Positions 8,877 to 22,500 of a stretch of DNA of 64,000 nucleotides are shown piece by piece. The notes beneath the pieces were generated by a model, which saw only the letters and a program-made list of their open reading frames with translations, made no database searches and was not told the DNA's origin. Origin of the DNA: Liopterus haemorrhoidalis (taxonomy: Eukaryota > Arthropoda > Insecta > Coleoptera > Dytiscidae); assembly GCA_963971575.1 (NCBI GenBank), contig OZ020616.1, positions 30,980,306 through 31,044,305 on the forward strand, written 5' to 3'. The number at the start of each line of letters is the position of its first letter. The first letter of the stretch is position 1. Position numbers and translations under genes: made by a program.

Positions 8877-11800
8877 CTGAAAATAAATATTTGAATAATT
8901 AATAACACATTTATGGACAGTTATCGATTAGACCGCAACCTGCATCGTTGGTCGAAAATTGGACGCGGTTAAAATGTATCGGTAAACACGATAGCATGCA
9001 TAAATAATGAAACAATATAGGAAATTATAATTCTTAAATCAATTTAGCGAGAATAAATAGCTGATATTAAATTCGATTTAAGCATAAATTATTTGTTATT
9101 TCACAAATGAGTTTTGACCAATGTAATGTTTGCTAAAATTATTTCATAAATCACATTTGAGGGAGGATGGTAACTATAAAATCTGAACCAAGGAACCAAA
9201 ATTCCGAAGAAATTCATCATATTTTTCGCATTGCATAAGGACAGAGAAGGTAAGTAATATATTTTTTGCACGACTATAGATATACGTTCATTATGGGCGT
9301 ATACACACCACTGACCTGTTACGTAATGAGCTCATTACGTAACAGGTTCAAGCAGCAATGGCCGACCGTTGCTAGGCAACTTAATAAATGGGTTGAAAGC
9401 ATATGTCAAATGATTGTTAGTTTAAAGGAAACCGGATTAAAATTAAATAATACAGTTAAAGTTGTCGAATTAGGCAAATAAATGTTTTGATAGAGTTGGT
9501 TTTGAGCAGTCAGTTAATCAGTTGACGCAAGTATTGTTATTTTAACTGAATTTACATTTCGTATGCCAGGTACATGACCGTTAGTGGGCAACGTAATAAA
9601 TAGGTTGAAAGCAACTGTCAAATTATTTTAATTTTTAAAGGGACCTGTATAAAAATTAATTAAGTAATAAAGTTTTAGTCGTGGAAAAAGCATAGTATAA
9701 AACTTGCATGGAATAGTCATTTCATGCTCGTTGCATAATATACTATTTTCCACGACTATATAGATGTACGTTTATTACAGGCGTGTCAGTGATTTGTAAA
9801 TGTAGCACGTTCCCCACTTCTTTTTATTACACACCGCTGACCTGTTAGGTAATGAGCTCATTACGTAACAGGTTCAAGCAGCAATGGCTGACCGTTGATA
9901 GGCAACGTAATATATAGGTTGAAAGCATATGTCTAATTATTGTTAGTTTGTAAAGGAAACCGGATTAAAATTAAATAATATACAGGCTATTCCAAACGTT
10001 TAGGCGGAACTAAATGGGAATTTCGTTCTTTTTGGTTGTCACGAGAAAGAACCTTGCTTGCGTTATTTCATGTTTCACGTTTGTTATGTGAAAATTTAAA
10101 ATTCCAAGAGTGAAACCATGGAAACGAATGACATTTATTAAAAAATTTAATCCATTTTTACATATTTTGAAGACAAAAAAAAATGGGAAATTTTTATTAA
10201 GAATGACAAAAAAATAAAATGCAATGAAAAGGACATTTTATAATGACAATTAATTGAATCTATAATTTGCAACGTGAGTATGATTTACAAAGCTTAAACA
10301 AAATGACCAAAAGTCCGAATTAATAGATAAAAATTACTAGATTTCAAAAGCTAGTTCCACCTAAACGTTTGGAATAGCCTATAGATAAAGTTGTCGAATT
10401 TTGCAAATATATTTTTAATAGAGTTGGTCTTGGTCAGTCAGTTAATAAGTTGACACAAGTATTGTTATTTAACCGAATCTATGACACGTACATGACTGTT
10501 GGGAGGAACGTAATAAATAGGTTGAAAGCAACTGTCAAATTTTTATTAGTTTTTAAAGGGAACTGAATAAAAATAAATAAGTAATAAAGTTCAAGTTGTG
10601 GAAAAATCATAGTATGAAACTTGCCTGGAGTAGTCATTTCTCACTCTTATGAATCGCACTACTCGCCTGCCGGCTCGTGGCGCAACTTTCATACTCGTGT
10701 GAAATAACCATCATTCCATGCTCGTTGCATTATATACTATTTCTACAAGGACCCTGGTTCGATACCTCCCACTTCCTTCGCATTTTATCTCCCGATATTG
10801 TGCAGACAGCTCTGGGGTCGACTCAGCTTCAAATAGTTAATACTTATAAATGAGTACCTGTTCATTCAGGGATAATAAAACCGGTCGAAACGTCACACTA
10901 ACTCCGTGGCTTTCATATCTATGACCAGCGGTCTAGAAACGGAGAAGTTACCTTCTCTGCCCCTTATACGCCTATCTAGTCGTTGGGCACCTATTATTAT
11001 TACTATTTATTATTAATCAGCATTATACGCTGGGAACGCGATAAATTAAACAAAGCCAAACGTTCTTTAATATATTTGTTGTAAAACTATAGTTACTAAT
11101 GGCCGGTTGCTAAAGTAAGAATTATCCCTACCTCAAGTTAAAATCATTTGTTATTGTATGTTGTAGCATACAAAAACAAATGATTATAACTTGAGTTAGA
11201 GAAAACTCTTACGAGTTAAAATATACAAAACTGGTCGGCGCCTGCACCAGGGATGGGGAGTCGGAGTCGGGAGTCGAGGAGTCGAAGCTTTTTGGAGGAG
11301 TCGGAGTCGGGAGTCGGAAAAAATTATCGACTCCCGACTCTTTGATTAAATTTTTATCAAGGATAAGAACAATCCGAAAACGAAAGCAAAATACCATACT
11401 ACCATTAATTTTTTAAAGCACGGAACGACATTTAGTTCCCTGTTCATGAACGAAAATGAAATTAAAAATATTCAATACCGGTTTTACATGGTTTCCTTCA
11501 TGCATTCCAGTTAAAATTTTAAATAAAATCATTAGTATTAACAGATGAATGATGTAGGATAAAGATTTTTGTTTTTAGTCATATCTAATTTTTCTATTTC
11601 TGTATACTTTGTATATTATGTTTAAACGGAACTAAACTGGTTTTTTATTTTCTCAAGTTATAACGAGCTTTGTGATTATTTCATGTCTCAAGTTGGCTGC
11701 TAAAATCTTAATGTCAAAAGAAAAAAGTGACATGTTATGAAAAATAAAGTATATAAAATACAAAACAAAAAATTTTAAAACTAATTTATTCTAAAATTTG

Positions 11801-14800
11801 TATTAAAAATGATTCAATATGATGAAATGAAAATGACATTTTATAAAAACAGCTCACCCCAACCCAAGATATTTAATGTAAGTATAGTCTGTATCATTGG
11901 TTCAAGCGGAATTAGATATCGAAATCTACCAACTTTTAAGGATTGAATGAGGCTTTGTATCATTTTGTTTAACAAAAGCCCACTCCGATCGTTAAATAGT
12001 GAAGTCGTGATAACTTAAGAAAATAAAAATTACTCTTAGTTCCGCTTAAACATTTGGAATAGACTTTACAATTTACGAGTGAAAGGAGTCGGGAGTCGGA
12101 GTCGGTTTTCAAAAATATCGACTCCGAAGTCGAGAGTCGGAAGTCGGTAATTTTTCAGTCGACTCCCCATCCCTGGCCTGCACTTAACTCGTCATTAGAA
12201 ATATAGATATAAAACTTTACTTACATTTTAGCTAAATCGTCATATTTCTTATGTAAACTCTTTTGAAGAGACAATAACGCTGGCATATTTGCTTGCGGTT
12301 TTATCTTCTGACCATGCAGCGTTAGAATACTTTGTATCCATATTAAATAAAACTCAATATGAGGTGAAGAATCCAGTGCATTACTCATTATTACCATGAG
12401 TTTCTCTATATATTTTTCTGATAAATTACTAATTATTAATTCAACTGAAATTTAAAATTTGTCGTTAATAACATAAAAATAATAATAGTATATACAAAAT
12501 AAGTAATAATGTACATACTGTCCTTGGATGGTATATTTTCTATTATTTCTTGTAATAGCGCACTTTCGTTTAATTTCATCGCCATCATTAATGCTGAAAT
12601 ATAAAAAAACGGTATGTAAAAAAGTATGAATTTTCGCAGATTTCAGGGTTTTGTAGGTATCTAGAAAGTAACCAGAAATTGTAGGTATATGTTAAAAAAT
12701 CATAAATTAATGGAAAGGAAGGGGATAGGAAAGAAGTTGATAAGGAGGATAAAGGAAATTTACAAGGGGACGAGGTGCAAGGTGAGTGTTGGTGAGGAAG
12801 AGTCGGAAAGTTTTTGGGTGAATAAGGGGGTGAGACAGGGAGGTCCCCTGAGCCCGACCTTGTTCAACTTGTATGTAGCAGATCTTGAAGGGAATATGAG
12901 GAAGGGACAAGGGGGGTTGTAGTAGGGAAGATGAAGTTGTGGACATTGGGGTACGCCGTCGATATAGTATTGATGGCAGAGGGGGAACAGGAGCTAAAGA
13001 GAATGATTGATATGTACTAGCGAGGAACAATGGGGCTGAACTACACATAAGGGAAAGAGTAAAGAAGGCAAAAATAGTCATGGGGAAGCTGTGGAGTATA
13101 GGAGAGAGGAAGTTTAATGACGATATTAGATGGAGATTGAGGTTGTTTGACGCCGTGGTGAAGAACATCCTACTATATGGGGTGGAAATTTGGGGATGGA
13201 AGGAATGGGAGAAGGTAGAACGAGTACAGGAGAGGTATTTGGGATGGATCTTAGGGGTAGATAGAACAACACCAGGGTATATTGTAAGAGAGGAACTGAA
13301 AAGGGATAAGATGAAGGTGGGTACAGGAAGGAGGGCGGTGAAGTACGAGGAGAAAGTAAGAATAGAAACAGACAAAAGAATAATGAGGGAATGCTGGGAG
13401 GAAAGAGCCAGAGAGGAACAGAAAGGAAGATGGTACGCATGGGGGGAGAAGAGAAAGGAGTATTACTGGAGATGTGGATTGGATGCGGCAGAGGTGGAAA
13501 GGAGAAGAAAAGACGGGATAAGCGTGATTGAGGAGTTGTGGAGGAGGGATAAGGAAGTGGGGGAGCAAGAAAGGACAGTCAGAATAGACAAATCAAGGAG
13601 CGCAGGGAGATATAAGGAGGTCAGAACTATAGGGGTACCAAGCTATTTGAAGGGAGAAAGAGGTCAGGAGGTAGAGTTAGGAGGATTGCGAGGCTAAGGT
13701 GCGGGAATGAAGAAAGAGGAAATAGATACTGGAGGAAACAGGAGGATAAGATGTGTAGGATGTGCGGGGAGGAGGAAGAAGATATAGAGCACCTCGCGAA
13801 GAGGTGTAGAGAGATGACAGTATGGTCAGGGAGCACACTATACCTGTTGCACGAAGATGGGAGGGGGAGAGGTGGGCGAAGGAATTAGAGGCAAGAAGGA
13901 TTGAGATCGGGGAAGGATAACAGGAAAGGGTAAAGGAAGGAAGGAAGAGGCCCGGTGGGAGGCAGAAGGCGAGAAATGGAAGGAAGGAAGGGGGCTGAGG
14001 TCACCTGGAAATGGGTAGGAAGGAATTGAGATAGGAGGAAGGGTGAAGAAACGGTTGGAAGGGAAGAGAATGGAATAAAATAAATTAAAGATGGGCGAGA
14101 GAACTGGAAGCAAGAAGGAACCAGAATGAGAAGAGGAAGAAAGAGAGGGACACTGGAGCAAGAAGGAAGAAATGAGAGAAAATGTAATATATTGTAAATT
14201 AAATTGTATGTTATGTAATTTGGATTGTTTTCTATTGTTTTGGTTATTTTATTTATTTTATTTCTATTTGTAATGGCTAATGCCCTGAACACCGCAAGGC
14301 CTAGGGAGAAATAAAGAATATATATATATATATGTTAAAAAATCATAAAATTCGATAATGCTTCCATCTATCAACTTACAAGTGTACTTAATTACGAGAT
14401 GCTCGCGTATCATTCCACTTGTCTAGTTAAAAAATGTTCGCCTTTTAATCTTGCATTTTATGCACAATAATTTCAAAACTTTTTTTTTTTTTAAGGGTTA
14501 AAACAAAATTACAATATTTTTCGAAAAATTAATCGGATCAGAAATTCCTGTGGAGATATTTCGGTTTCCAACAATGTACATTTTTCAGACTTTTAGACCA
14601 ACCCTTCTGGGAAATAGGGTGTGGAATAAACGTATATTGATATTTTTTTTATGCAAAAATCGTGTAAAAATATTCATGGTTTCAAAATAAAATATTGCTC
14701 ATTAATCTACGCATCAAGAGGTTTTATTTTATACCCCACTCAAAACTTTACAAGGTAATTAAATTTTTCGATAAAAACAAATTTGGTTATATATTTTTCG

Positions 14801-17800
14801 GGCGAATTTTGTTTCTCAGTATTTCTCCTAATGTGGGTCAAAGAACAGCATGTGCGAGCTAAATTTCAACTTCCTAGGTCTAGCCGTTTCACCACATTTT
14901 CTACCATACATACAGACAGACACACGAATAACGGTAGAAGGGGTTTTCGTCATACCTACAAAACCCTAAAAATGACATTTATAATTAGATATTTATGTAT
15001 AAAAATGTTTGTGATGCAATAATTTATTGACTATGAATAAAAATGAGTTCAAATATAAAAGTATAATTTTTTACCATTGCTATAATCCTGTTTAGCCAGT
15101 GTCTCACGAACCGTGATAGGAGTTATTCCTATTTCCAAACTCCATGGATCAAATACTAAACCAGTGTTCAAAGAATATATTAATAGTCCTTCGGTTGTAG
15201 CTGCAGACCAAGCCTGGCCAGTTGGAGAAAACTGAAGGGAAAACACTCGAACCTACAAAGGTATTAATCCTAATTAAGTGAAACATGAACACATATGATT
15301 TCTTTTATTAAGATAATGACGTCACAAATATTTGAAGCAAATTAAAATACAGTATAAATAGTGACCTAGTATATAAGTGTTGGAAACAGGAATATATAAT
15401 GCAGAATTCTGTTTCTTAGCTCACATACAGTCGATTTCATCAAAAAATTTAGTTAACCTACTAATATAACCTTCAATATATGTAGTTATATAAACTAGCT
15501 AGAATAGGCTAGCTAGTTTATATATTTAGATGTATATTTTAAGGTTCGGTAACACATCTAAAAACAATAACTTACCTCAGGCTTGATTGTTCGGCCGACC
15601 ATATCACCTTTTCTTACTCCAGGTAATTTAATAGCTACAGGTCCACCTTCTCTTTCTTCACGTTCTTCTACTAACGCTATATTGCCAAATTCTGTCAACT
15701 TTCGTCTATTTATGAAGTCCTATAAAATATAAAACATCAATTAATATACAATATATCATTGGTGTCTTTCGGTTATTCAAAGGTCAGGCCAGCTTCTTAA
15801 TTAATTCTAATTAAAAAATAGACAGTTAGGTTTTTATCATAAAACAAAACAACAAGCACAACTACTGATATCATATAAAGGTGTCCAAATTTGACATTCC
15901 GATTTAAATTGGCCGCCATTTATACCTATCTTGACTGAATGTTGTACTGTAGTGACAGAAGTCAAGAAAAACTTTAGTTGCGGCTTGGTTATTATGGAAA
16001 AATATTCCATTGAAGAACGCATATTTGATGTAAAAATTTATTACCAAAATGGGGAATGATTTTTTTTTTCTTCTGCGGAAGAAATGTTGCACTATCTGTT
16101 AAAGTTATTGAGAATTTTATGAAAAAATTTCAACAGTCTGGGTCAGTACAAGCTAAAAGACAACAATCGTGCCAACCCATAAAAAAAAATTGCTACAGTA
16201 AGGGCTAGTTTTGCTGTAAACCCGAAAATGTCAGTTCGTAAACATTCACAACAAGTGAATATTAAAAAATCGAGTATGCATACCATTTTAAAGAAAGATC
16301 TTTATTTAAAAGCTAATAAGTTACAGTTGACTCAAGAATTAAAGCAAAACGATCACTTGTCACGTCGTACGTTTGTTAAATGGGTCTTAGAAAAAAGTTA
16401 AGAAATATACGATTTTTTTTCAAATAATAGTCTTTAGCGACAAAGCTCATTTTTTTATTATATATACAGTATTGGCCATAAAGATAGCAACTTTTGATAA
16501 TCCTCTTTTATTTTTATTCTATTCAAAATTTTTAAAATTAAAAAATGTTATTCTTACCTTTAACAATCCTCTACATATATTATAGTAAAAAATTAAATTT
16601 TAATAGTAAATTCTATTTTTTTTAATAGTATTTATTATTTTTACCTGGACATAAAGATAGCAACTACTGTTAAAAAAATCTTTTTTTTTATTAATTAAGA
16701 AAAAGAATTATTATTAACAGATCATTTTTAATATTTTGTATAGTAACCACCAGTATTTATAACTTCCCGACATCTTTTCGGCATTGATTCTAATAATTTC
16801 GTGATCATTTCATTATCAATATTAGACCAGGCACCCTGCAAAGCTTTAAACAAATCTTCAATATTTGGATGCATTTTGTTTCTAATCTTTCTGTCGACAA
16901 TCTCCCAAAGGTTTTCTATTGGATTTAAATCGGGTGACTGTGACGGCCAAGTCATTACGTTAATTTTTGAATCCTCGAAACATTTTTTGACAAACTTCGA
17001 AGAATGTTTTGGGTCATTACCATGCTGAAAAATATGTTTTAAATGCATGAACTCATCAGAATAAGGTTCCATAACATTCTGAAGGCTGTCTTTATATTTA
17101 AATCGATCCATTATTCCTTCAATGTGGTATAGAGGACCCATACCATATTCCGACAAACAGCCCAATACCATCACACCAACTCCGCCATGTTTAACTGTTG
17201 GCAAGGTGTATTTTTGAACTAATCTTTTATTAGCAGGCCTCCTAACGTAATTTACACCATCACTTTTAAATAAATTGAACTTAGATTCATCACTAAAAAT
17301 AACTTTTTTCCATTGATCCACAGTCCAGTCAATATGATTTTTAACAAATTCTAATCGGGCCTTGACATTCTTTTTGGATAGAAGTGGTTTTTTAGCAGGA
17401 CGGCGAAAAGACCCTCACTAACTAATCTTCTGCGAATAGTTCTTGTTGAGATGTTTTCTTGATCCGTTTGTGGCAAAAGGCCCAAAATTTTCCCCGATGA
17501 CAGAGAGGGGTTATTGATAGATAAATAAATAATTTTTTAATCAGTTTGTTTTGTAGTTTTTCGTGGCCGTCCTGGAATTTTTGAAACTTCAAACGTACCT
17601 TCTTCTCGAAATCGTTTTATAATTCGCGACACAGTAGATTTATGAACATTAAAATTTTGTGAAATCACATTTTGCAGCAGCCCGTCTTTAAAACCAGAAA
17701 TTATTAAGTTTCAAATTTCACTTGAAACAGTTTTACTACGACCCATGATTGACAAATATAAACTGAAATATTACTTGTGCACAACATATTATTTATGGAT

Positions 17801-19494
17801 AAAACCTGCATATAACAAGAAAATTCAAGTAGTTGCATTATTTTTGTCCAAGCCAAAATGAAGAAATAATTTATTATGAATCTGTAAGTCAGGTTATTTG
17901 ACTATTGATTGATGTAACAGACAAAATATGATTAAATTATAGAACTAAGAGTATTTATTTTCCAATATTATTATTAAAATTTGAAAAATTGAAAAATGTT
18001 TAAAGTTGCAATTTATGGCCAATACTGTATATATATTTTTTTTCATTATTAACCGCAATATTTGTTCTTTAAAATAAAATAATAAAATTATAACGTTCAA
18101 GTATTTTATGGGTTTTATTATTAAATTTAAATCGGAAGGTCAAATTTGGACACGCTTTAGTTATTTATGCCAGTAGTGCAGCCAGGCGGGGATGTAAAAG
18201 TTTAGTAAGACTCCCCCAACTAATCATTTATTTAACAATAAAAAATTGTTTATATGTATGTATAAATAAACTAAAGCTATATAGTAGTCACATAAGTATA
18301 GGGATGGGAACGATATATCGATATTTCGAAAATATCGATATATTAGAAAAATATATCGATATTTTTATATCGATATTTTAGAAAAATATATCGATATTTT
18401 TATATCGATATTTGAAATGCGATATATCGTGCAAAATATCGATATTCGCACAAAATATCGGTAGGTATTCTTGTATCTTTTTTACATTTAAATATATGCT
18501 GTTCAGTTTTGTAAAAACAAACTATAGGCTATTCCAAACGTTTAAGCGGAATATGAAAGATGTATTAAAATATTTTACATATGTCATTCGTTTACATCAA
18601 GGGTGTCAAACTGGCGATTCGCCGGCCGCATGAGGCCCAATTGTCGCATTTTTGCGGCCCGCAATGACTTTTTATACTACAATAAATTTTTATACTATAT
18701 GTCTTATACAGTATAAAAATTTATGTTAGCAGAAACACCTCGTGACAGATTCTGTTCGGGCCGCGGCGTCAAGACTTTCGCAAAGGGCGGAAAACCAATA
18801 ACTGTCAGGCAGTAACTGTTGCAGTTAGCCAAGGCCGTGCGATAGTCGGTAGATCGGTAATTCCCCGTGATTCTAAATAATATACTCGTAAGCAGAGCTT
18901 TCAAATAGCACTTTTCTATATGTGCAACTGCAGTTTACATTACCAATACGCTGAACTTTGTTGTTCGATAAAGGAAATATTTTGGCAAAATTTAATTGTT
19001 ATTTCTTTACTTCAAATAAATATTCAGAAAATTAAAAACAGAATGAGTAATAATATAAATAGGTATCGTGCGGCCCGCGTGAATTTTATTTGTTAGAAAA
19101 ATGGCCCGGGGCTGATATGAGTTTGACACCCATGGTTTACATGATTTCACTGTTGGAATTTTAATTTTTCACATACCAAACCTGAAACATGAAATAACCC
19201 AAGCAAGGTCCCTCTTTTCGTGACAACCTAAAATAACGACATTAATTTCCATTTTGTTCCGCCTAATCGTTTGGAATAGCCTGTAAGACGAAATTTTGAT
19301 TTCAATAATTTGCACCTTTGAAATTGTATGTCATGTTGGTATTAAACAATTATAAAAAATTTCACTTTCTTAATAATGATTATAACCAATAAATCTAAAG
19401 TCGGTTTTACAGCGTAAGGAATATTTTTAATTAAGTCCGTAATACACTATAAAAGTAACCAAAAAGATCTGGTTTGTCCTTACAAAAGTGAACA

Positions 19495-19531
<37 letters not shown>

Positions 19532-22500
19532 ATTATGAGAGCAGTTAACTAGGAAAATATTGGAAAGTTGGTTGGTAGCTGGGTGAGTACCAACTGTAAA
19601 GTGATTGTCTGTCAAGTGGCGACTTCTATCCCGCCAAGCCAACCAAAAAAAAAACTGTAATTTATATATCTTACATGTTACGTGTTTCATTCATATCGTA
19701 GTTATTTCGATATATCGAAAATATCGATATTTTTACTTCGATATATATCGAATATCGATATCTCATTTACGATATATCGATATTCAAAAATAATTCCCAT
19801 CCCTACATAAGTACAATCCCTTACAATCATTCGAGTTACGACCACCTCGACTTACGACCATTCGCACTTACGACGAAAAAATTTCATAAACAAATTAAAA
19901 AAATGTATATTTTTTTTATAGTTTTCGTCAAATATATATATATCAAATATTTAGCGTTCGTCGTCCAAATAAATAGATAATCGGACACAATGTCGTAATA
20001 ACTAGCTATTAATTTTGATGTACATATGTGTATTATAATTATATTATTTATTTTTGTATAAAATTCGACTTACGACCATTTCGACTTACGACCGAAGTCG
20101 CGGAACCGAACCCCGTCCTAAGTTGAGAAGTGACTGTATAAATGTAAACCATAGAATTTGAAGATATCGATTGTTTTGTAATTTAATAAAATAGACAAAA
20201 CACTTCTTGTAAGTACATTATTAGGTTGTTTTAATAAAATTGCATAACTGATCATTATGGACCCTGAGGTTACAAATAACCACGCCCCACAGCAACACAT
20301 ACAAAATACCAATCATAATATTTGTAGTAAAGTATACATAGTCCTCATTTATCGAACTTCCATATATCGAAATTCTTTATCGAAGTTTTCGTTAATTCCC
20401 ATGATTATTACAGAACACTGTTCCTGTGTATCGGGAAATACTGATATATCTATATATGCATTCGTTAATTGTGTTTATAATCATAATTTAGTTCATATTC
20501 CCTTAAGTTTATAGGAATGTGCAGTTTTAGGTGGGCACAAACAGTGAGATCATTAATTCCTGAGCGTAATGTAATACTTATTTCCAAGAACATAAGCACT
20601 ACGCACATAGTTGTTTTTTAATACCTGATACCAATTAATTATTAAAGGAACACTGTTTTTCTCTACACGCCAATGAGTTAATAACAAATATGAAGTTCGC
20701 AATGGATTATCGTTGTTCCTCGGGTGAGTTCGGGTCAACAAAGTAATCTGATTGGTTCTATATTAAGTTGTGACTTTCAGCTGTGCATTGGAATACAGTT
20801 TTGATATTTTTACACTTATTGTTTACTGTTATGTAACGCTCAGGAATTAATGATCTCACTCTATATACATATATAATTTCTATGAAAGAAAAAGTTCATA
20901 TCTATATATCGAAATTTTTTTATGGAACCATCGACTTCGACATATGGAGGTCCAACTGTATAGTACAACATACATTTTCGCAAAAACGTTTTTATAATAA
21001 TTTAAATTTTTACTTACATCAACCGCATCTAATGAACGGTTTTGTGTTATTTCAAATTTAGTTACAAGAATTCCTTCAAGAACATTATAAATGCACACAT
21101 TCTTAGACTGTCCACCGGCAAGGAGATAATTTCCATCAGCAGAGTAACAAAGGCTCGTGAAAGATCTATGAAATAAAATAATTTTAGTTAACCCACAAAT
21201 AAAAAATAAAATATACCAGTGTTGGCTTTTGCTTTGGTTTGCAGTTTTATGCAACCTGCAAAAAACAATGAAAAAAATATTTAATTTTTCGTAATAATAA
21301 TCAACGCAATATATTCGTTATAATATATAATTTACCAAAAACACCGAGCGCTTTCCCTGTAATTTTTACCGTAATATATGCTAGCCAGAGCTGGGACTTA
21401 CTTCAAGTAAAATACTTGAAAAAGTACTTCAAGTATTTTTAAGTACTTCAAGTACTTTACTTCAAGTACTTTTTAAATTTGGCAATTGTACTTGGTACTG
21501 CAAGTACTTCTATAGAAATACTTACTTGATACTTGTTTTCGAAAATAAGTAGTACTGCAAGTAGTTCAAAGTACTTGAAGTATTAGAAAGTACTTGCAGT
21601 AGGTGAAAGTACTTGAAGTAATTGAAAGTACTTGAAGTAGTTTAAATACTTGCAGTAGTTTCGTAGCAGTTTTTACGCAGTACTTTCAATTATTTTCAGA
21701 ATTTTAACGGACAAGACACAAGAATGAACAAGTTCTTTAATGTGTGAATGATAATAGTTGGTTAAAGTCTTAGTGTCGTAGTACTTAATGAATTGAATTT
21801 ATAATTTCCATAAATTTCAATTACTTACATTTGTTTAAATCAATAAAACGAAAAATACGTCTATGTAGTCACCGTTTCAGTAACGGAAACGGGAGTTCCG
21901 TATTAGTTTGAGGTAGGTCCAGCGTTTTGTCAACTAAGTGCAGTGGTAAGTTACACCACAACGATATAAATTTATTATAAAAATAAAGTTATAATCCGTC
22001 TCAATTTGTAATACGAAACTAGATCTGGTTACTTTGGTGACTGTTGTGGTGTAAACAGACTTTGGCGTATCCGTGTGAACCAATGCTATGATAATATTAT
22101 AAATGTTTTGTCAAAATACAACATAAAAAATGAACTTTCCCTGTTAGTTACGTATTACAAAATGAGACAGATAATATTATTATAATTTTCCATCCTTTCT
22201 TTTTGTCTCACGATATCCGTGGTCAGCTCTGCCTAACATGTCTTCTGACAATAAGTTAGTATAATATTATCGGGTAAGTATAGTATTACTATTATTATTA
22301 TTATTATTGTACTACATATTTTATATTTTTTTAGTACTTGAAGTACTTTGTAGTACTTGAAGTATTTTGTAGTACTTGAAGTACTTTTTCCGGTACTTGA
22401 AGTACATACTTCAAGTACTTTTCATAAATACTTGTTACTTCAAGTACTTTAAATTTTTTACCAGTACTTGTACTTGCAAAAGAAAGTACTAGGTGCACTA

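Larger units (their letters stand above)
15878..18157 (+). mobile_element. Mariner-type deletion derivative hosting a Tc1 element
   Basis: Termini AAGGTGTCCAAATTTGACAT and, complemented, AAGCGTGTCCAAATTTGACC, both followed by TTCCGATTTAAATT; TA on both flanks (15876-15877, 18158-18159). It encodes the first part of a transposase (15994-16460). A second element (16467-18027) sits inside it. Only about 130 bp of host element remain right of the guest, so the C-terminal coding part was already deleted. In Pwp2 intron 11. Confidence 0.85.
18497..19497. mobile_element. TGCTGTTCA...TGAACAGCA MITE (nest level 2)
   Basis: Left TGCTGTTCAGTTTTGTAAAA; right, complemented, TGCTGTTCACTTTTGTAAGG. A clean ~254-bp relative lies at 46653-46907, showing what this copy is without its guests. 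The surrounding AT-rich DNA hides the exact target duplication; TA is possible. Confidence 0.75.
18299..19805. mobile_element. Outer hAT element of a four-level nest, TSD CATAAGTA
   Basis: Ends TAGGGATGGGAA and TTCCCATCCCTA with an exact 8-bp duplication CATAAGTA (18291-18298, 19806-19813). Its own sequence (18299-18496 and 19498-19805) is dominated by ATATCGATATTT-type repeats near both ends, probably transposase binding sites. The interior is occupied by three further nested elements. In Pwp2 intron 11. Confidence 0.88.

Noticed and set aside
12707..13375. A 222-codon minus-strand frame, and other long minus-strand frames to 14290.
   Set aside because: They are antisense shadows of the purine-rich LINE strand: Ser/Pro/Leu-rich, with no recognisable domain, while the plus strand has clear RT motifs.
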